Notes: a model not told the origin generated them from the letters alone. 64,000 bases of DNA from Clostridium sp. CAG:354_28_25 (GCA_001915925.1 MNRL01000015.1:1-64000); one strand, 5' to 3'. Positions 53,038 to 62,294 are shown, counted from the stretch's first letter. Program-made: numbers and translations.

Positions 53038-54054
53038 TTATTTATCAAAATAATTAAGCTTCATATTTGCTTTTACTTTTCTCATTGTTTCTTTTGCTAT
53101 CTCTTGTGCTTTTTTAGTTCCATTAATTAATATCTCGTCTAATAGTTCTGGTCTTTCTTCATAATATTTTCTTTTTTCTCTTATAGGTTCTAATTTCTTT
53201 ATAATATTTGCTGCTAATTGTTTTTTACAAGCAACACAACCTCTTTTTCCTTCCCTACATTCTTGGCATACAATTTTAACATCTTCTGGGTTAGTAAATA
53301 GACCATGGTAATATGCCACCATACATATATCAGGATTTCCTAAATCATCCTTTTTTATTCTACCTGGATCTGTTACTGCACCCATAACTTTTTTAGTTAT
53401 CTCTTCTTCTGAGTCTGAAAGATATATCGCATTTCCTAATGATTTTCCCATTTTCTCATTACCGTCTAAGCCTTTAATTCTTTTATTTGAACTTAATACT
53501 GCTTGTGGCTCTTTTAATGTTTCACCATATATACTATTAAATTTTCTTACGATTTCTCTACATTGTTCTATTAAGGGCAATTGGTCTTCTCCTACTGGAA
53601 CTAGTTCCCCTTCAAAAGCTGTTATATCAGCAGCTTGACTTACAGGATACCCTAAAAATCCATATGTTACGCTTTCTCCAAAAACATCTTTCTTTTGAGC
53701 AATCTCTGTTTTTACTGTTGGATTTCTTTCTAGCCTTGCAATTGTTACTAAATTCGAATAATATACTGTTAACTCTGCAAGCTCTGGTACCATTGATTGT
53801 AAAAAGATAGTAGTTTTTTCTGGATCTATTCCTACTGATAAATAATCTAGTAAAACTTGATAAACATTATCTCTTACTTTTTGTGGATTATTAAAATTGT
53901 CCGTTAAAGCTTGCACATCTGCAATCATAACAAATCTTTCTATACTATCATCATCTTGCATCTTTACTCTATTTTGTAAAGATCCAAAATAATGTCCTAT
54001 ATGTAATCTTCCTGTTGGTCTATCTCCTGTTAAACTTCTTTTTTTATCTGCCAT
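53038..54054 (-). CDS. trpS: Tryptophanyl-tRNA synthetase
   Basis: A 338-residue class I enzyme from the ATG after GGAGAT. HIGH-type motif in PTGRLHIGHYFGSL, the KMSKS counterpart is EKMGKSLGNAI, and GEDQLPLIEQ is also present. A Cys cluster CQECREGKRGCVACK near 270-285 may bind zinc. No T-box is visible upstream. Confidence 0.95.
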   Translation of the reverse strand: MADKKRSLTGDRPTGRLHIGHYFGSLQNRVKMQDDDSIERFVMIADVQALTDNFNNPQKVRDNVYQVLLDYLSVGIDPEKTTIFLQSMVPELAELTVYYSNLVTIARLERNPTVKTEIAQKKDVFGESVTYGFLGYPVSQAADITAFEGELVPVGEDQLPLIEQCREIVRKFNSIYGETLKEPQAVLSSNKRIKGLDGNEKMGKSLGNAIYLSDSEEEITKKVMGAVTDPGRIKKDDLGNPDICMVAYYHGLFTNPEDVKIVCQECREGKRGCVACKKQLAANIIKKLEPIREKRKYYEERPELLDEILINGTKKAQEIAKETMRKVKANMKLNYFDK

Positions 54055-54178
54055 ATCGCCATCTCCAATCATCGTCAATTCTGCTATATTATACTATATT
54101 TTCTAGTTTTTTACAATTAAATTGTAGCTGAAATTTTAAATTAACTATTATAATTATATTTTATTGCTATAAATGCAA

Positions 54179-54207
54179 AAAAGACAGGTGCTTAACCCGC
54201 CTTTTTA
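54179..54207 (-). terminator. Terminator after rpmA
   Basis: Imperfect stem with arms AAAAAGACAGGT / ACCCGCCTTTTT and a T run on the minus strand. Confidence 0.6.
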
Positions 54208-54211
54208 TTCC

Positions 54212-54481
54212 TTAAGCATTAGCTGCTGTTTCTTCGTAAACACTTACTTGTTTCTTATCTTTTCCAAATTTTTCGAATTTTACAGTTCCATTTACTAATG
54301 CATATAATGTATCATCACTACCAATTCCTACATTTTTACCTGGATGATATTTTGTTCCTCTTTGTCTAATAAGGATATTTCCAGCTAAAACGAATTGTCC
54401 ATCTGCTTTTTTGACACCTAAACGTTTTGACTCACTGTCTCTTCCGTTCTTAACACTACCTTGACCTTTTTTATGTGCCAT
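54212..54481 (-). CDS. rpmA: 50S ribosomal protein L27
   Basis: An 89-residue protein beginning MAHKKGQGSVKNGRDS, with GNILIRQRGTKYHPG. AAGGAGTGAAATTTA before ATG fixes this start. Most Firmicutes L27 proteins carry an N-terminal extension that the protease Prp removes, and the prp gene sits between rplU and rpmA. Neither extension nor prp is present here. Confidence 0.96.
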   Translation of the reverse strand: MAHKKGQGSVKNGRDSESKRLGVKKADGQFVLAGNILIRQRGTKYHPGKNVGIGSDDTLYALVNGTVKFEKFGKDKKQVSVYEETAANA

Positions 54482-54522
54482 TAAATTTCACTCCTTTCGT
54501 GGATAATATCTCTCTTTATATC

Positions 54523-54861
54523 TTAAGCTTCTGCTTTAGCTTTTGCAGCAGCTGTTTTTATTGATGTAATCTCAACCTTTGTATATGGTTGTCTATGTCC
54601 TTGTGTTCTTCTGTAGTTCTTTTTAGCTTTGTATTTGTATACACGGATTTTCTTTCCTTTACCATGAGAAACTACTTTGCCTTCTACTTTTACACCTTTA
54701 ACATTAGGAGTTCCTACTTCGATTTTTCCATCATTAGATACTAAGATTACTTTATCGAATGTAACTTTTTTTCCTTCTTCTACGTCTAATTTTTCGAAGA
54801 ATACTACATCTCCTTCTGCTACTTTGTATTGTTTTCCACAACTTTCGATTATTGCGTACAT
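54523..54861 (-). CDS. rplU: 50S ribosomal protein L21
   Basis: A 112-residue protein (MYAIIESCGKQYKVAEGDVV; KKNYRRTQGHRQPYTKVEI). An upstream in-frame GTG would place the ribosome binding site directly against the start, so the ATG at 54859-54861 is preferred. First gene of rplU-rpmA. Confidence 0.96.
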   Translation of the reverse strand: MYAIIESCGKQYKVAEGDVVFFEKLDVEEGKKVTFDKVILVSNDGKIEVGTPNVKGVKVEGKVVSHGKGKKIRVYKYKAKKNYRRTQGHRQPYTKVEITSIKTAAAKAKAEA

Positions 54862-54892
54862 TATAAAATGCACCTCCCTATTTTTGTATACT

Positions 54893-54960
54893 CGCTAAGC
54901 ATAAATACAAGGCAGTTAGCATAGCTAACATTTAGTTGCCCGACCTAGGCGGCTTACAGG
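54893..54960 (-). promoter_or_regulatory. Ribosomal protein L21 leader RNA
   Basis: On the minus strand the leader reads GTAAGCCGCCTAGGTCGGGC, then AACTAAATGTTAGCTATGCT and further to GCTTAGCGAG before the ribosome binding site. This agrees with the L21 leader found before rplU in Firmicutes, thought to mediate autoregulation. Confidence 0.8.
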
Positions 54961-54965
54961 TAATT

Positions 54966-54995
54966 ATTTTACCATATCATTCCAAGGTTTGTCAA
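54966..54995 (-). promoter_or_regulatory. Sigma-A promoter of rplU-rpmA
   Basis: Minus strand: -35 TTGACA (54990-54995), an 18-base spacer and -10 TAAAAT (54966-54971), just before the L21 leader. Confidence 0.75.
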
Positions 54996-54999
54996 CCCC

Positions 55000-55533
55000 T
55001 TAATTAGCTTTATTTTGGATATCTGCTAGCCATTTATTTAATTCTTTCCTTTTATAAAATATTATAACTTTTTCTTTAGCTATTTTATTAATATTTTCTT
55101 CGATTTTTCTGCGCTTTTTTATCCTAAAGGTAATCATATATTTTAAGAAATGCCAATCAATTCTTTCTTTACACCCAGGAAGTTCTTTTTTCTCTTTATT
55201 AAAATTACGTATTGTTCTTTCTAAAACTCCTTTTATAATATTAATAGTAGAATAATCCAACCATATTACTAAATCTGCTCTTTCTAATCTTTCTCCCAAT
55301 GTTCCTACATAATTTCCATCAATTATCCAATATTCTTCTTTTGACTTTTCTAATATTATATTGTCCCTTTCTTCAGTAGGTATTTTTTCCCAATTTGGTT
55401 TAAAATTTACACTATCTAGATGAGTTGCTGGTATTTTTAATATGTTAGATAATCTCTGTGCAAGTGTTGTTTTTCCAGTTCCTGGTCCACCCACTATAGA
55501 AATTCTTTTTACATCTTTTAATTCTTCTCTCAT
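55000..55533 (-). CDS. P-loop kinase-like protein (adenylate-kinase/topology-modulation type)
   Basis: A 177-residue protein from the ATG after AAGGAGAAAG. P-loop ISIVGGPGTGKTTLAQRLS (about 11-29), then HLDSVNFKPNW, YWIIDGNYVGTLGERLERADLVIWLDY and an Arg-rich lid (ERTIRNFNKEKKEL). It resembles small adenylate-kinase-like proteins of the FlaR/topology-modulation group; the substrate is unknown. Confidence 0.85.
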   Translation of the reverse strand: MREELKDVKRISIVGGPGTGKTTLAQRLSNILKIPATHLDSVNFKPNWEKIPTEERDNIILEKSKEEYWIIDGNYVGTLGERLERADLVIWLDYSTINIIKGVLERTIRNFNKEKKELPGCKERIDWHFLKYMITFRIKKRRKIEENINKIAKEKVIIFYKRKELNKWLADIQNKAN

Positions 55534-55663
55534 AATCTTTCTCCTTAAACATTTTATTTTGTCTAATTTGGTCAATCGATTATTTGCAATTTCTATTTAC
55601 TTTATACATTATATATGATAAGTTAATGATTATCAATCAATAGGAGAAACAAAAAAATCACAA
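55534..55663. other. Intergenic region before the broken GC-richer gene
   Basis: A/T-rich. TAGGAGAAAC at about 55641-55650 is a ribosome-binding-like sequence, but no ATG follows at a usable distance, only TTG at 55664. Confidence 0.4.
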
Positions 55664-56006
55664 TTGAATTCGTGTAGAGCACCAAAACCAGGAAGAGTTT
55701 TCACTCGGGATGATTTCGAAGTAAGACCTGTCACAAAAGAAGACAAATGGTGCCACTTCGAGGAAGGACCTAATATAGAGGCTCCTTATGGCTATATTGT
55801 TGCCATTCCGAATTACTCAAAAAAAAATGAGTCTTTCTCTTGGTGGAATCATTGTTCGGACAAGGCTTTTTAAGAAAGTTTGGTATTTGCAGGTGGTAGA
55901 AACACCGGACCACAGAAGCTACCAATCTGCTGAACTAAAAAGAGTTCATACCGGTAAGAAAAAACGAGACGAAGATAAATTCTTGAATATCTCACGTCAG
56001 TTATAA
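55664..56006 (+). pseudogene. Broken unknown gene with a frame change at an A9 run
   Basis: A first frame reads from TTG (NSCRAPKPGRVFTRDDFEVR...YGYIVAIPNYSKK) to a stop at 55871-55873. A shift by one at nine A (55819-55827) continues SLGGIIVRTRLFKKVWYLQV...FLNISRQL to a stop at 56004-56006, giving about 113 residues. No normal start with spacing to the ribosome binding site is seen. The base composition is richer than the neighbours. Either decay, a homopolymer indel or slippage. Family not recognised. Confidence 0.55.
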
Positions 56007-56019
56007 CTTATCTGAGCAG

Positions 56020-56058
56020 AAAAATGCTGGAGCTAGCGTTGCTAATCCAGCATTTTTC
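56020..56058 (+). terminator. Terminator after the broken gene
   Basis: Perfect arms AAAAATGCTGG / CCAGCATTTTT with a 16-base loop. Confidence 0.85.
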
Positions 56059-56098
56059 TATTGAAATTACATAAAAAAGAGCTTATAATTATATCATT

Positions 56099-56965
56099 AT
56101 GAGAAATTTAGTTGTAGATAAAAAATATGATAACAAAAAATTAAGTAAATTATTACTAGATACATTTCCCGCATTAAAATATGGAATATTTGTTAAGGCT
56201 TTAAAGAAAAAAGATATTTTAATAAATGAAAAACGTGTATCTAAGGATTGCATTGTATATGAAAATGATAGAGTCAAAATATATATTATCGATGATTTGC
56301 TTTATAAAAAATATGATATTCCAGTAATATATGAAGACGATAATATAATTATTTTTAATAAGCCTAAAGATTTAGAAGTTACAGGTATAGAATCTTTAAC
56401 TACATATGTTAATGAAAATTATAGCCCCAAATTTATGCCATGTCATAGGTTAGATAGGAATACATCAGGCTTAATTATTTTCTCTAAAAGTGATGAGGTA
56501 AACAATATTTTAATGGAGAAATTTAAAAATCATGAAATAGAAAAACGTTATCTTGCCAAAGTTATTGGAATTCCAATTAAAAAGAAAGATACCTTAGTTC
56601 ATTATTTATTTAAAGATAATAAGAAATCAATTGTATATATTTCTGACAAGCCAAAGACTGGATACAGAAAGATTATTACATCATATAAAGTTATAAGTTC
56701 TAACGAAAAAGAAAACACTTCTATTTTAGATATTAATTTGGAAACTGGTAGAACTCATCAAATAAGAGCACATTTAGCATTTATTGGTCATCCCATAATA
56801 GGTGATGGAAAATATGGTAATAATCAGATAAATAAAAAATTTAATCAAAAAACACAATTATTATGTAGTTATTATATAAAGTTTAATTTTATTTCAGATG
56901 CAGGCGTTTTGAATTACTTAAATGGAAAAGAAATTAAATTAGATGATAATAATTTTATAAAATAA
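56099..56965 (+). CDS. RluA-family pseudouridine synthase
   Basis: A 288-residue protein with an S4-like N-terminal region (LSKLLLDTFPALKYGIFVKAL) and a catalytic domain containing CHRLDRNTSGLIIFSKS, with the catalytic Asp in RLD. GRTHQIRAHLAFIGHPIIGDGKYG is the second family signature. It modifies uridines in rRNA or tRNA; the exact target cannot be told. No clear Shine-Dalgarno is seen. Confidence 0.9.
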   Translation: MRNLVVDKKYDNKKLSKLLLDTFPALKYGIFVKALKKKDILINEKRVSKDCIVYENDRVKIYIIDDLLYKKYDIPVIYEDDNIIIFNKPKDLEVTGIESLTTYVNENYSPKFMPCHRLDRNTSGLIIFSKSDEVNNILMEKFKNHEIEKRYLAKVIGIPIKKKDTLVHYLFKDNKKSIVYISDKPKTGYRKIITSYKVISSNEKENTSILDINLETGRTHQIRAHLAFIGHPIIGDGKYGNNQINKKFNQKTQLLCSYYIKFNFISDAGVLNYLNGKEIKLDDNNFIK

Positions 56966-56966
56966 A

Positions 56967-57000
56967 GGGCCTTAGTTTAAAACCTAAGGCTCTTATTTTT
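56967..57000 (+). terminator. Terminator after the pseudouridine synthase gene
   Basis: Arms GGGCCTTAG / CTAAGGCTC (one G-T pair), followed by TTATTTTT. Confidence 0.8.
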
Positions 57001-57003
57001 ATA

Positions 57004-57038
57004 AATAGGGATTTAAGGAATGTCCCCAAATCCCTATT
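57004..57038. repeat. REP-like palindrome between the rluA-type gene and ftsH
   Basis: Perfect 11-base arms AATAGGGATTT (57004-57014) and AAATCCCTATT (57028-57038) enclose AAGGAATGTCCCC. Nearly identical in core to the copy at 29645. Confidence 0.8.
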
Positions 57039-57058
57039 CCTAAAACAATATATTTATT

Positions 57059-58870
57059 TTAATCATTAAATATTTCATAAAATTCTTTTTCTGTTATTTT
57101 TTCTTTTTCTAGCAATACATTTGCAACTGCATCTAGTTTGTCTCTGTGCTCTATTAATAGTTTTTGAGCATTTCTGTATGCTGTATCTATTAATATTTTT
57201 ATTTCTGCACCTATTGCATCTTGCATCTTTTCACCATATAAAATCATTTGATTTGGATTTTCTGAATCCTTTAATGATATTGGTCCAATTGTATCACTCA
57301 TTCCATAAACAGTAATCATGTCTCTTGCAATATTTGTAGCAACTTCTAAATCATTACTTGCTCCTGTTGATATATCATCTAAAACTAATTTTTCTGCTGC
57401 TCTACCACCTAATAATGCAATTAATTTTTCTTCCATTTCTGTTTTTGAAATATAGTATTTATCTTCATTGCTCTTATACATTGTATATCCACCAGCAACA
57501 CCTCTAGGTATAATAGAAACTTCTTTTATATCATTTTGTGTTTCTAGATATCTACTTACTACTGCATGTCCAGCTTCATGATATGCTGTTAGTTTCTTAT
57601 CTTTTTCTGATACGACTCTACTATGTTTTTCAAGACCTACTGTAACTTTCTTAATTGCCTCTTCTATGTCAGCTCTAGTAATAGAATCATGTTTATTTAT
57701 TGTTGCTATAATTGCTGCTTCATTTAAAATATTAGCAAGCTCTGCACCAGTAAATCCTGCTGTATCTTCTGCAATATCTTTAAAGTCAACATTTTCATCA
57801 ATCTTTTTATCTTTGCTATGAATTTTTAGTATTTCTTCTCTTCCTTTTTGATCAGGTGAATTTATTATTATTTGTCTATCAAATCTACCAGGTCTTAATA
57901 ATGCTTTATCTAACATTTCTGGTCTATTAGTAGCTGCTAATACAATAATTGTTTCATCTGAATCAAAACCATCCATTTCTACAAGTAATTGATTTAATGT
58001 TTGGTTATTTTCTGATTCTGCTCCACTTGCATTTGTTCTTCTTGCCCCGATTGCATCTATCTCATCGATAAATACAATACATGGAGCCATCTTTCTTGCT
58101 TTTTCAAATAACTTTCTAACTCTTGAAGCACCAAGTCCTGCAAACATTTCTATAAATTCTGAACCACTCATAGATATAAATGGTACATTTGCTTCACCAG
58201 CAATTGCTTTAGCAATTAATGTTTTACCTGTACCTGGTTTACCACAAAGTAGGACTCCTCTTGGTACTTTAGCTCCCATTTTATAAAATTCTTCTGGTTT
58301 CTTTAAGAAATTAACTATTTCAACCATTTCTTCTTTTTCTTCGTCAAGTCCTGCTACATCTTCGAATCTTACATTTGTATCTTTTTCTTCGCTATCATAT
58401 ACCTTACCTTTATCTCCTAGACCTTGCATTTTAAATAGCATTATTATTAATGCTATCATTAATAAAGTTGGTAAAACTGTAAAAATAGTATCTCCAATAG
58501 ATAATAGTGCATTAGGCTTGTTCTGGATAACTTCCATCTCATTTCCTTGCTCTGTTTTTGTCTGAATATATTCTGTAAAAGCTTGTAAACTTGGTACTAT
58601 CGTAGTTTTTTCTTCTTCTTCATCTTTCAATTTTACCTTTACTGTAGTACTTCCAGTTGTTAGCTCTATTTTTTCTACTGTATTATTATTTATATTTTGA
58701 ATTAATTCTGTATATGGTAATACTAATTTGTCCTTTTCTTCACCATTACTACTATAAATTAGATATGCTGCTATAGACAAAGCAATAATAATTACTAATA
58801 GTATTATAGAAGAAATCCAAAACTTTTTTGAATCATTGTTGTTATCTTTGTTCTTATTTGAATTTTCCAT
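57059..58870 (-). CDS. ftsH: ATP-dependent zinc metalloprotease FtsH
   Basis: A 603-residue protein. It has two membrane helices (about 18-38 and 120-145) around an extracytoplasmic domain, the AAA+ module with GKPGTGKTLIAKAIAGEA, IVFIDEIDAIG and a second-region-of-homology RPGRFDRQI, and the zinc site HEAGH. It degrades membrane and regulatory proteins. ATG (58870) follows TTG (58873) directly; GGAGG spacing fits either. Confidence 0.96.
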   Translation of the reverse strand: MENSNKNKDNNNDSKKFWISSIILLVIIIALSIAAYLIYSSNGEEKDKLVLPYTELIQNINNNTVEKIELTTGSTTVKVKLKDEEEEKTTIVPSLQAFTEYIQTKTEQGNEMEVIQNKPNALLSIGDTIFTVLPTLLMIALIIMLFKMQGLGDKGKVYDSEEKDTNVRFEDVAGLDEEKEEMVEIVNFLKKPEEFYKMGAKVPRGVLLCGKPGTGKTLIAKAIAGEANVPFISMSGSEFIEMFAGLGASRVRKLFEKARKMAPCIVFIDEIDAIGARRTNASGAESENNQTLNQLLVEMDGFDSDETIIVLAATNRPEMLDKALLRPGRFDRQIIINSPDQKGREEILKIHSKDKKIDENVDFKDIAEDTAGFTGAELANILNEAAIIATINKHDSITRADIEEAIKKVTVGLEKHSRVVSEKDKKLTAYHEAGHAVVSRYLETQNDIKEVSIIPRGVAGGYTMYKSNEDKYYISKTEMEEKLIALLGGRAAEKLVLDDISTGASNDLEVATNIARDMITVYGMSDTIGPISLKDSENPNQMILYGEKMQDAIGAEIKILIDTAYRNAQKLLIEHRDKLDAVANVLLEKEKITEKEFYEIFND

Positions 58871-58890
58871 CAAAATGATATCCTCCTTAT

Positions 58891-59931
58891 CTATACTTCT
58901 CCATTAGCTTCTTTTCCTACATTATTATCTTTTTCCTCTTTTTTATCATTTGATTCATCTTCTTTTTTATCTTTTTGTTCATCCTTTTCTTTTGGTTCTT
59001 GTTGTTCCTTTTCTTTTTCCTCTAATTGTTGTTTTAATTCTTTTTGTTTTTGTACTATAGTAGTTAATTCCATCTGTTGTTTAATTAGATTTTGACGTAT
59101 TAAGAAAACAGCTGTAATTACATATATATAAGCAATTCCTCTATACATAATATTAAAATATTTTATTTCAAATCCAGTTGTCATTAGCACTATAGCATAT
59201 ATTAATAAAAGTATAATTGGTAATGTCATAGCATGTACAGAAATATTTACTAGTGCTGAAACTTTCATCCTTACTCTTAGTAGCATTGCAACAATATTAC
59301 TTAACAATGCAAGAATAATTATATCTAATATACTCATAATTAAATATGTTATAAAGAATCCTAAAAATACTGTAAATGCTAAACTAATACATAATGAAAT
59401 CATGTTGATACTATTAATATCATTTACAATATCCTGTTTAGTAAACTCATTTTTTCCATATATACTACCAATATCACTCATTGGTATCTCTTGTAAACCT
59501 GTTCCTGCATAACTATTTTTCAAATAAACTTTGTCTTTTAGTACAAGTACTCCTATATCATACAAATTTATTTTATCTTTATATTCGTTAATTTTAGTTT
59601 CATCTAAATCTTTTGTATCTGCAATAATTAGTACTTGGTCAGCAATATTATCTATTGTGACTGTTTCATCACTTTTAACATCTAATATTCCATTTGAATA
59701 AGAAAAATCTGGAATATCACTTGCTATAAAATTCTTTGCATTTGGAATTGTAACAACAACTTGTAAAACAGAAAATACTATTGCAATAATTACCGAAAAT
59801 AGTATAGCTAATTTTAGAAAATAGAATATTCCTCTTTTCATCTCTTCTAATGCAAAATCTTGATATGAATCAAAATTAAATATACTATTTTTTATACTCT
59901 TAAAAAAACCTTGTTTTTTAGTTTTTTCCAT
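58891..59931 (-). CDS. DUF1189 family membrane protein
   Basis: A 346-residue protein. The N-terminus FFKSIKNSIFNFDSYQDFA is followed by a membrane helix (about 37-60), an extracytoplasmic domain and three or four helices (about 175-280). The tail is a highly charged Lys/Glu/Gln region (about 285-346). It matches DUF1189 in layout; function unknown. The start codon shares one base with the alr stop (TAATG), so translation is probably coupled. Confidence 0.75.
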   Translation of the reverse strand: MEKTKKQGFFKSIKNSIFNFDSYQDFALEEMKRGIFYFLKLAILFSVIIAIVFSVLQVVVTIPNAKNFIASDIPDFSYSNGILDVKSDETVTIDNIADQVLIIADTKDLDETKINEYKDKINLYDIGVLVLKDKVYLKNSYAGTGLQEIPMSDIGSIYGKNEFTKQDIVNDINSINMISLCISLAFTVFLGFFITYLIMSILDIIILALLSNIVAMLLRVRMKVSALVNISVHAMTLPIILLLIYAIVLMTTGFEIKYFNIMYRGIAYIYVITAVFLIRQNLIKQQMELTTIVQKQKELKQQLEEKEKEQQEPKEKDEQKDKKEDESNDKKEEKDNNVGKEANGEV

Positions 59932-61037
59932 TATCTATATAACCTCCTAACTGAAGAATCTACGTATAAAGGATTTGCATTCATTTTAACTTTTTCTCCT
60001 ATTTTAAAATCTTCTCCTGTTATATCTACAGTAACATGATACATTCCGATTCTTCCTAGTATTGGATATCTTTTGTTATTTATTTCTACATATAATTTTG
60101 TATTTTTAAACAAACTCTTTATAGCTTGAATTACATCTCTTACTTTGTTTCCAAATGATAACATATCACTTGAAAGTTTCATATGGTATCCTTCTGCATA
60201 ACCTGTTGGTACAATAGCAACCTTTGTTTCTTTTTTAGTTGTATATGTATTGGAATATCCTATATTCCAACCTTTTGGTAAAGTTTTTATTTCAGAAATT
60301 TCGCTTTCTAAATAACCAATCTTTTTAAGTCCTAATTTATTTGCTACTGCAACTCTTCCTAAAAAAGCAGAGCCTATTCTTACTGCACTTAGACTCATTT
60401 GAGGAAATCTTATAAATGCTGAAGAATTTGATATATGCTTTATAGGAATATTTATTTTATGTTCTTCTATTGTTTTTAGGACTTCTAAAAATCTTTCATA
60501 TTGAAGGTTTGTCCATTTTTCTTTGTAAAAGGATGTAGAAAAATGAGAGAAAATCCCTTCAATTATTGCAAATTTTTGTAACTCTTTTATATCTTTAATT
60601 ATTCTTTCTGTATCAGTATATAAATATCCATATCTTCCAAAGCCAGTATCTATTTTTATATGGATTTTAGGCTTTTTATTTACTCTTTTTATAATTTTAA
60701 TTAATGCCTCTTTTGCTTCTGTGCTTCCAATTGTTATGGTAATATTATTTTTTAGCATATTCTCTAATTCTTGCTCTATCGCTGTGCTCGACATCATTAA
60801 AATATCTGCTTTTATTCCGGCTTCACGTAATTTTATAGCCTCTTCCGTACTTGCAACAGCTAAATAATCTATTCCATTATCTATTAAAAAATTGGCATAC
60901 TCTTCTAAACCTAACCCATAACCGTTGGATTTTACGATTGCTATTATTTTTAATTTATCATTTATTTTTTTTGCATACTCTTTTATCTGTTTTATATTAT
61001 GCTTTAAATCTTGCTTTTCTATTACTAAAATGCCCAT
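59931..61037 (-). CDS. alr: Alanine racemase
   Basis: A 368-residue PLP enzyme. The cofactor lysine is in IAIVKSNGYGLGLEEYA, with HIKIDTGFGRYG, HISNSSAFIRFP and the C-terminal RIGMYHVTVDITG. It makes D-alanine for peptidoglycan. It sits in a wall-synthesis neighbourhood with the FemAB gene. GAGGAG precedes ATG. Confidence 0.93.
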   Translation of the reverse strand: MGILVIEKQDLKHNIKQIKEYAKKINDKLKIIAIVKSNGYGLGLEEYANFLIDNGIDYLAVASTEEAIKLREAGIKADILMMSSTAIEQELENMLKNNITITIGSTEAKEALIKIIKRVNKKPKIHIKIDTGFGRYGYLYTDTERIIKDIKELQKFAIIEGIFSHFSTSFYKEKWTNLQYERFLEVLKTIEEHKINIPIKHISNSSAFIRFPQMSLSAVRIGSAFLGRVAVANKLGLKKIGYLESEISEIKTLPKGWNIGYSNTYTTKKETKVAIVPTGYAEGYHMKLSSDMLSFGNKVRDVIQAIKSLFKNTKLYVEINNKRYPILGRIGMYHVTVDITGEDFKIGEKVKMNANPLYVDSSVRRLYR

Positions 61038-61051
61038 CTTTTCTCCTCTTA

Positions 61052-61080
61052 TGAACTTTAAGCTCCGTCCCTAAAGTTTA
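61052..61080. repeat. REP-like palindrome between the FemAB gene and alr
   Basis: Arms TGAACTTTA (61052-61060) and TAAAGTTTA (61072-61080, one G-T) enclose AGCTCCGTCCC. The right arm forms the FemAB stop codon. Core matches the copy at 13458. Confidence 0.7.
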
Positions 61081-62142
61081 TTTTTTATGTCTATTCATTA
61101 AAAGGCTTCTAACTCTTTTAAACACAGTTTCTGATATTTTATATAATTTATATCTTACTGGTGAGTAATCCATGTGAAGTTCTCCTATAAATTCGGTAAA
61201 TTCTGCACCAAAACCTTGTTTAAATCTATATAATCCATATTGAGGGTGATTCTCGTCTACAACTCCTGAAACTCCTCTTAGGTCATATATATCGTCACCT
61301 CTAGAAATTGCAAGTTTTATCATTTCCCATTGTAATAAATAATTTGGCATTAAATTTCTGTGTTCATTACTACTTGCACCATATAAATACCAAGTTTTAT
61401 TACCATACATAATAGGTATAACTCCAGAAATTGGTTTACCATCATAATATGCCATTAATACTTTCATATGTTCTGGTGCTAATGCATCATACATTTGCTC
61501 GAAGTATTCCAATGGTCTTATCATAAACCCATCTCTTTTGCCTGTTTCTATCATTATTCTATGGAAATCTTTTAAATCTTCTCTATTTCCCTCTTTTACA
61601 GTAACTCCTTTTCTTCCAGCCAATCTTACATTATATCTTGTTTTAGAATGAAAAGCTTTAAATATCTCGTCTTCTGTTTTTCCTTTTATATCTAATCTAA
61701 ATACATATCTAGGTTGAATCTCATCTCTAAAATCTTTTGCGTCATCTTTTATTTTAAATCCTAGTTTTGTTACTATTTCTCTAAATTCTTTATCATCACT
61801 TTTAATATCTGGCTCTATCTTTAATACCATCGCATGATATTTCTTAGCTAATTCTTTTGCACCATCTGTTAATTGTTTTAAAACTTTTTCATCATGAATA
61901 TCGCAAATTGGTCCTCTTGATGAATACATTAAATATCCGAAAATTGGTATTTTTCTAAGTAAGACACTTAATGAACCTATTATATTATTATTCTCATCTT
62001 CAGCTAAAATAACTTCATTTTTCCAAAAATTTTTAACTTTTCCCCATTCTAAAGATTGTTGAAAATTACATCTTTCATGATGTTCCAAAAATTCAGTGTA
62101 TTTTTGTCTATCTTCTTTACTATTCATATCTAAAAATCTCAA
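61078..62142 (-). CDS. FemAB-family peptidoglycan bridge aminoacyltransferase
   Basis: A 354-residue protein with two GNAT-like halves. It shows FQQSLEWGKVKNFW, SRGPICDIHD, YVFRLDIKGKTEDEIFKAFHSKTRYNVRLA (split by me), and LYGASSNEHRNLMPNYLLQWEMIK with DLRGVSG. FemX/FemAB enzymes use aminoacyl-tRNA to build interpeptide bridges on lipid II. The start is TTG (62140-62142) after GGAGGAATTAAA; the upstream ATG precedes the ribosome binding site. Confidence 0.9.
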   Translation of the reverse strand: MRFLDMNSKEDRQKYTEFLEHHERCNFQQSLEWGKVKNFWKNEVILAEDENNNIIGSLSVLLRKIPIFGYLMYSSRGPICDIHDEKVLKQLTDGAKELAKKYHAMVLKIEPDIKSDDKEFREIVTKLGFKIKDDAKDFRDEIQPRYVFRLDIKGKTEDEIFKAFHSKTRYNVRLAGRKGVTVKEGNREDLKDFHRIMIETGKRDGFMIRPLEYFEQMYDALAPEHMKVLMAYYDGKPISGVIPIMYGNKTWYLYGASSNEHRNLMPNYLLQWEMIKLAISRGDDIYDLRGVSGVVDENHPQYGLYRFKQGFGAEFTEFIGELHMDYSPVRYKLYKISETVFKRVRSLLMNRHKK

Positions 62143-62179
62143 TTTAATTCCTCCAATGTACATCTATTTTCATTTTCAT

Positions 62180-62208
62180 ATTTTACACTAACTATCTTTT
62201 TTTTACAA
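62180..62208 (-). promoter_or_regulatory. Promoter of the FemAB gene
   Basis: Minus strand: -35 TTGTAA (62203-62208), a 17-base spacer and -10 TAAAAT (62180-62185). Confidence 0.6.
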
Positions 62209-62214
62209 GTATTT

Positions 62215-62244
62215 TTCCCCTATTTAAACATTTAAATAGGGGAA
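62215..62244. repeat. Perfect 14-base inverted repeat upstream of the FemAB promoter
   Basis: Arms TTCCCCTATTTAAA / TTTAAATAGGGGAA with a two-base loop. No T run on either strand, so it is not a standard terminator. It sits next to the -35 box and could be an operator. Confidence 0.6.
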
Positions 62245-62294
62245 GTAACCAGATATGTTATATTAGAACTTTTTTAACTTAAGTATTTAAAAAT

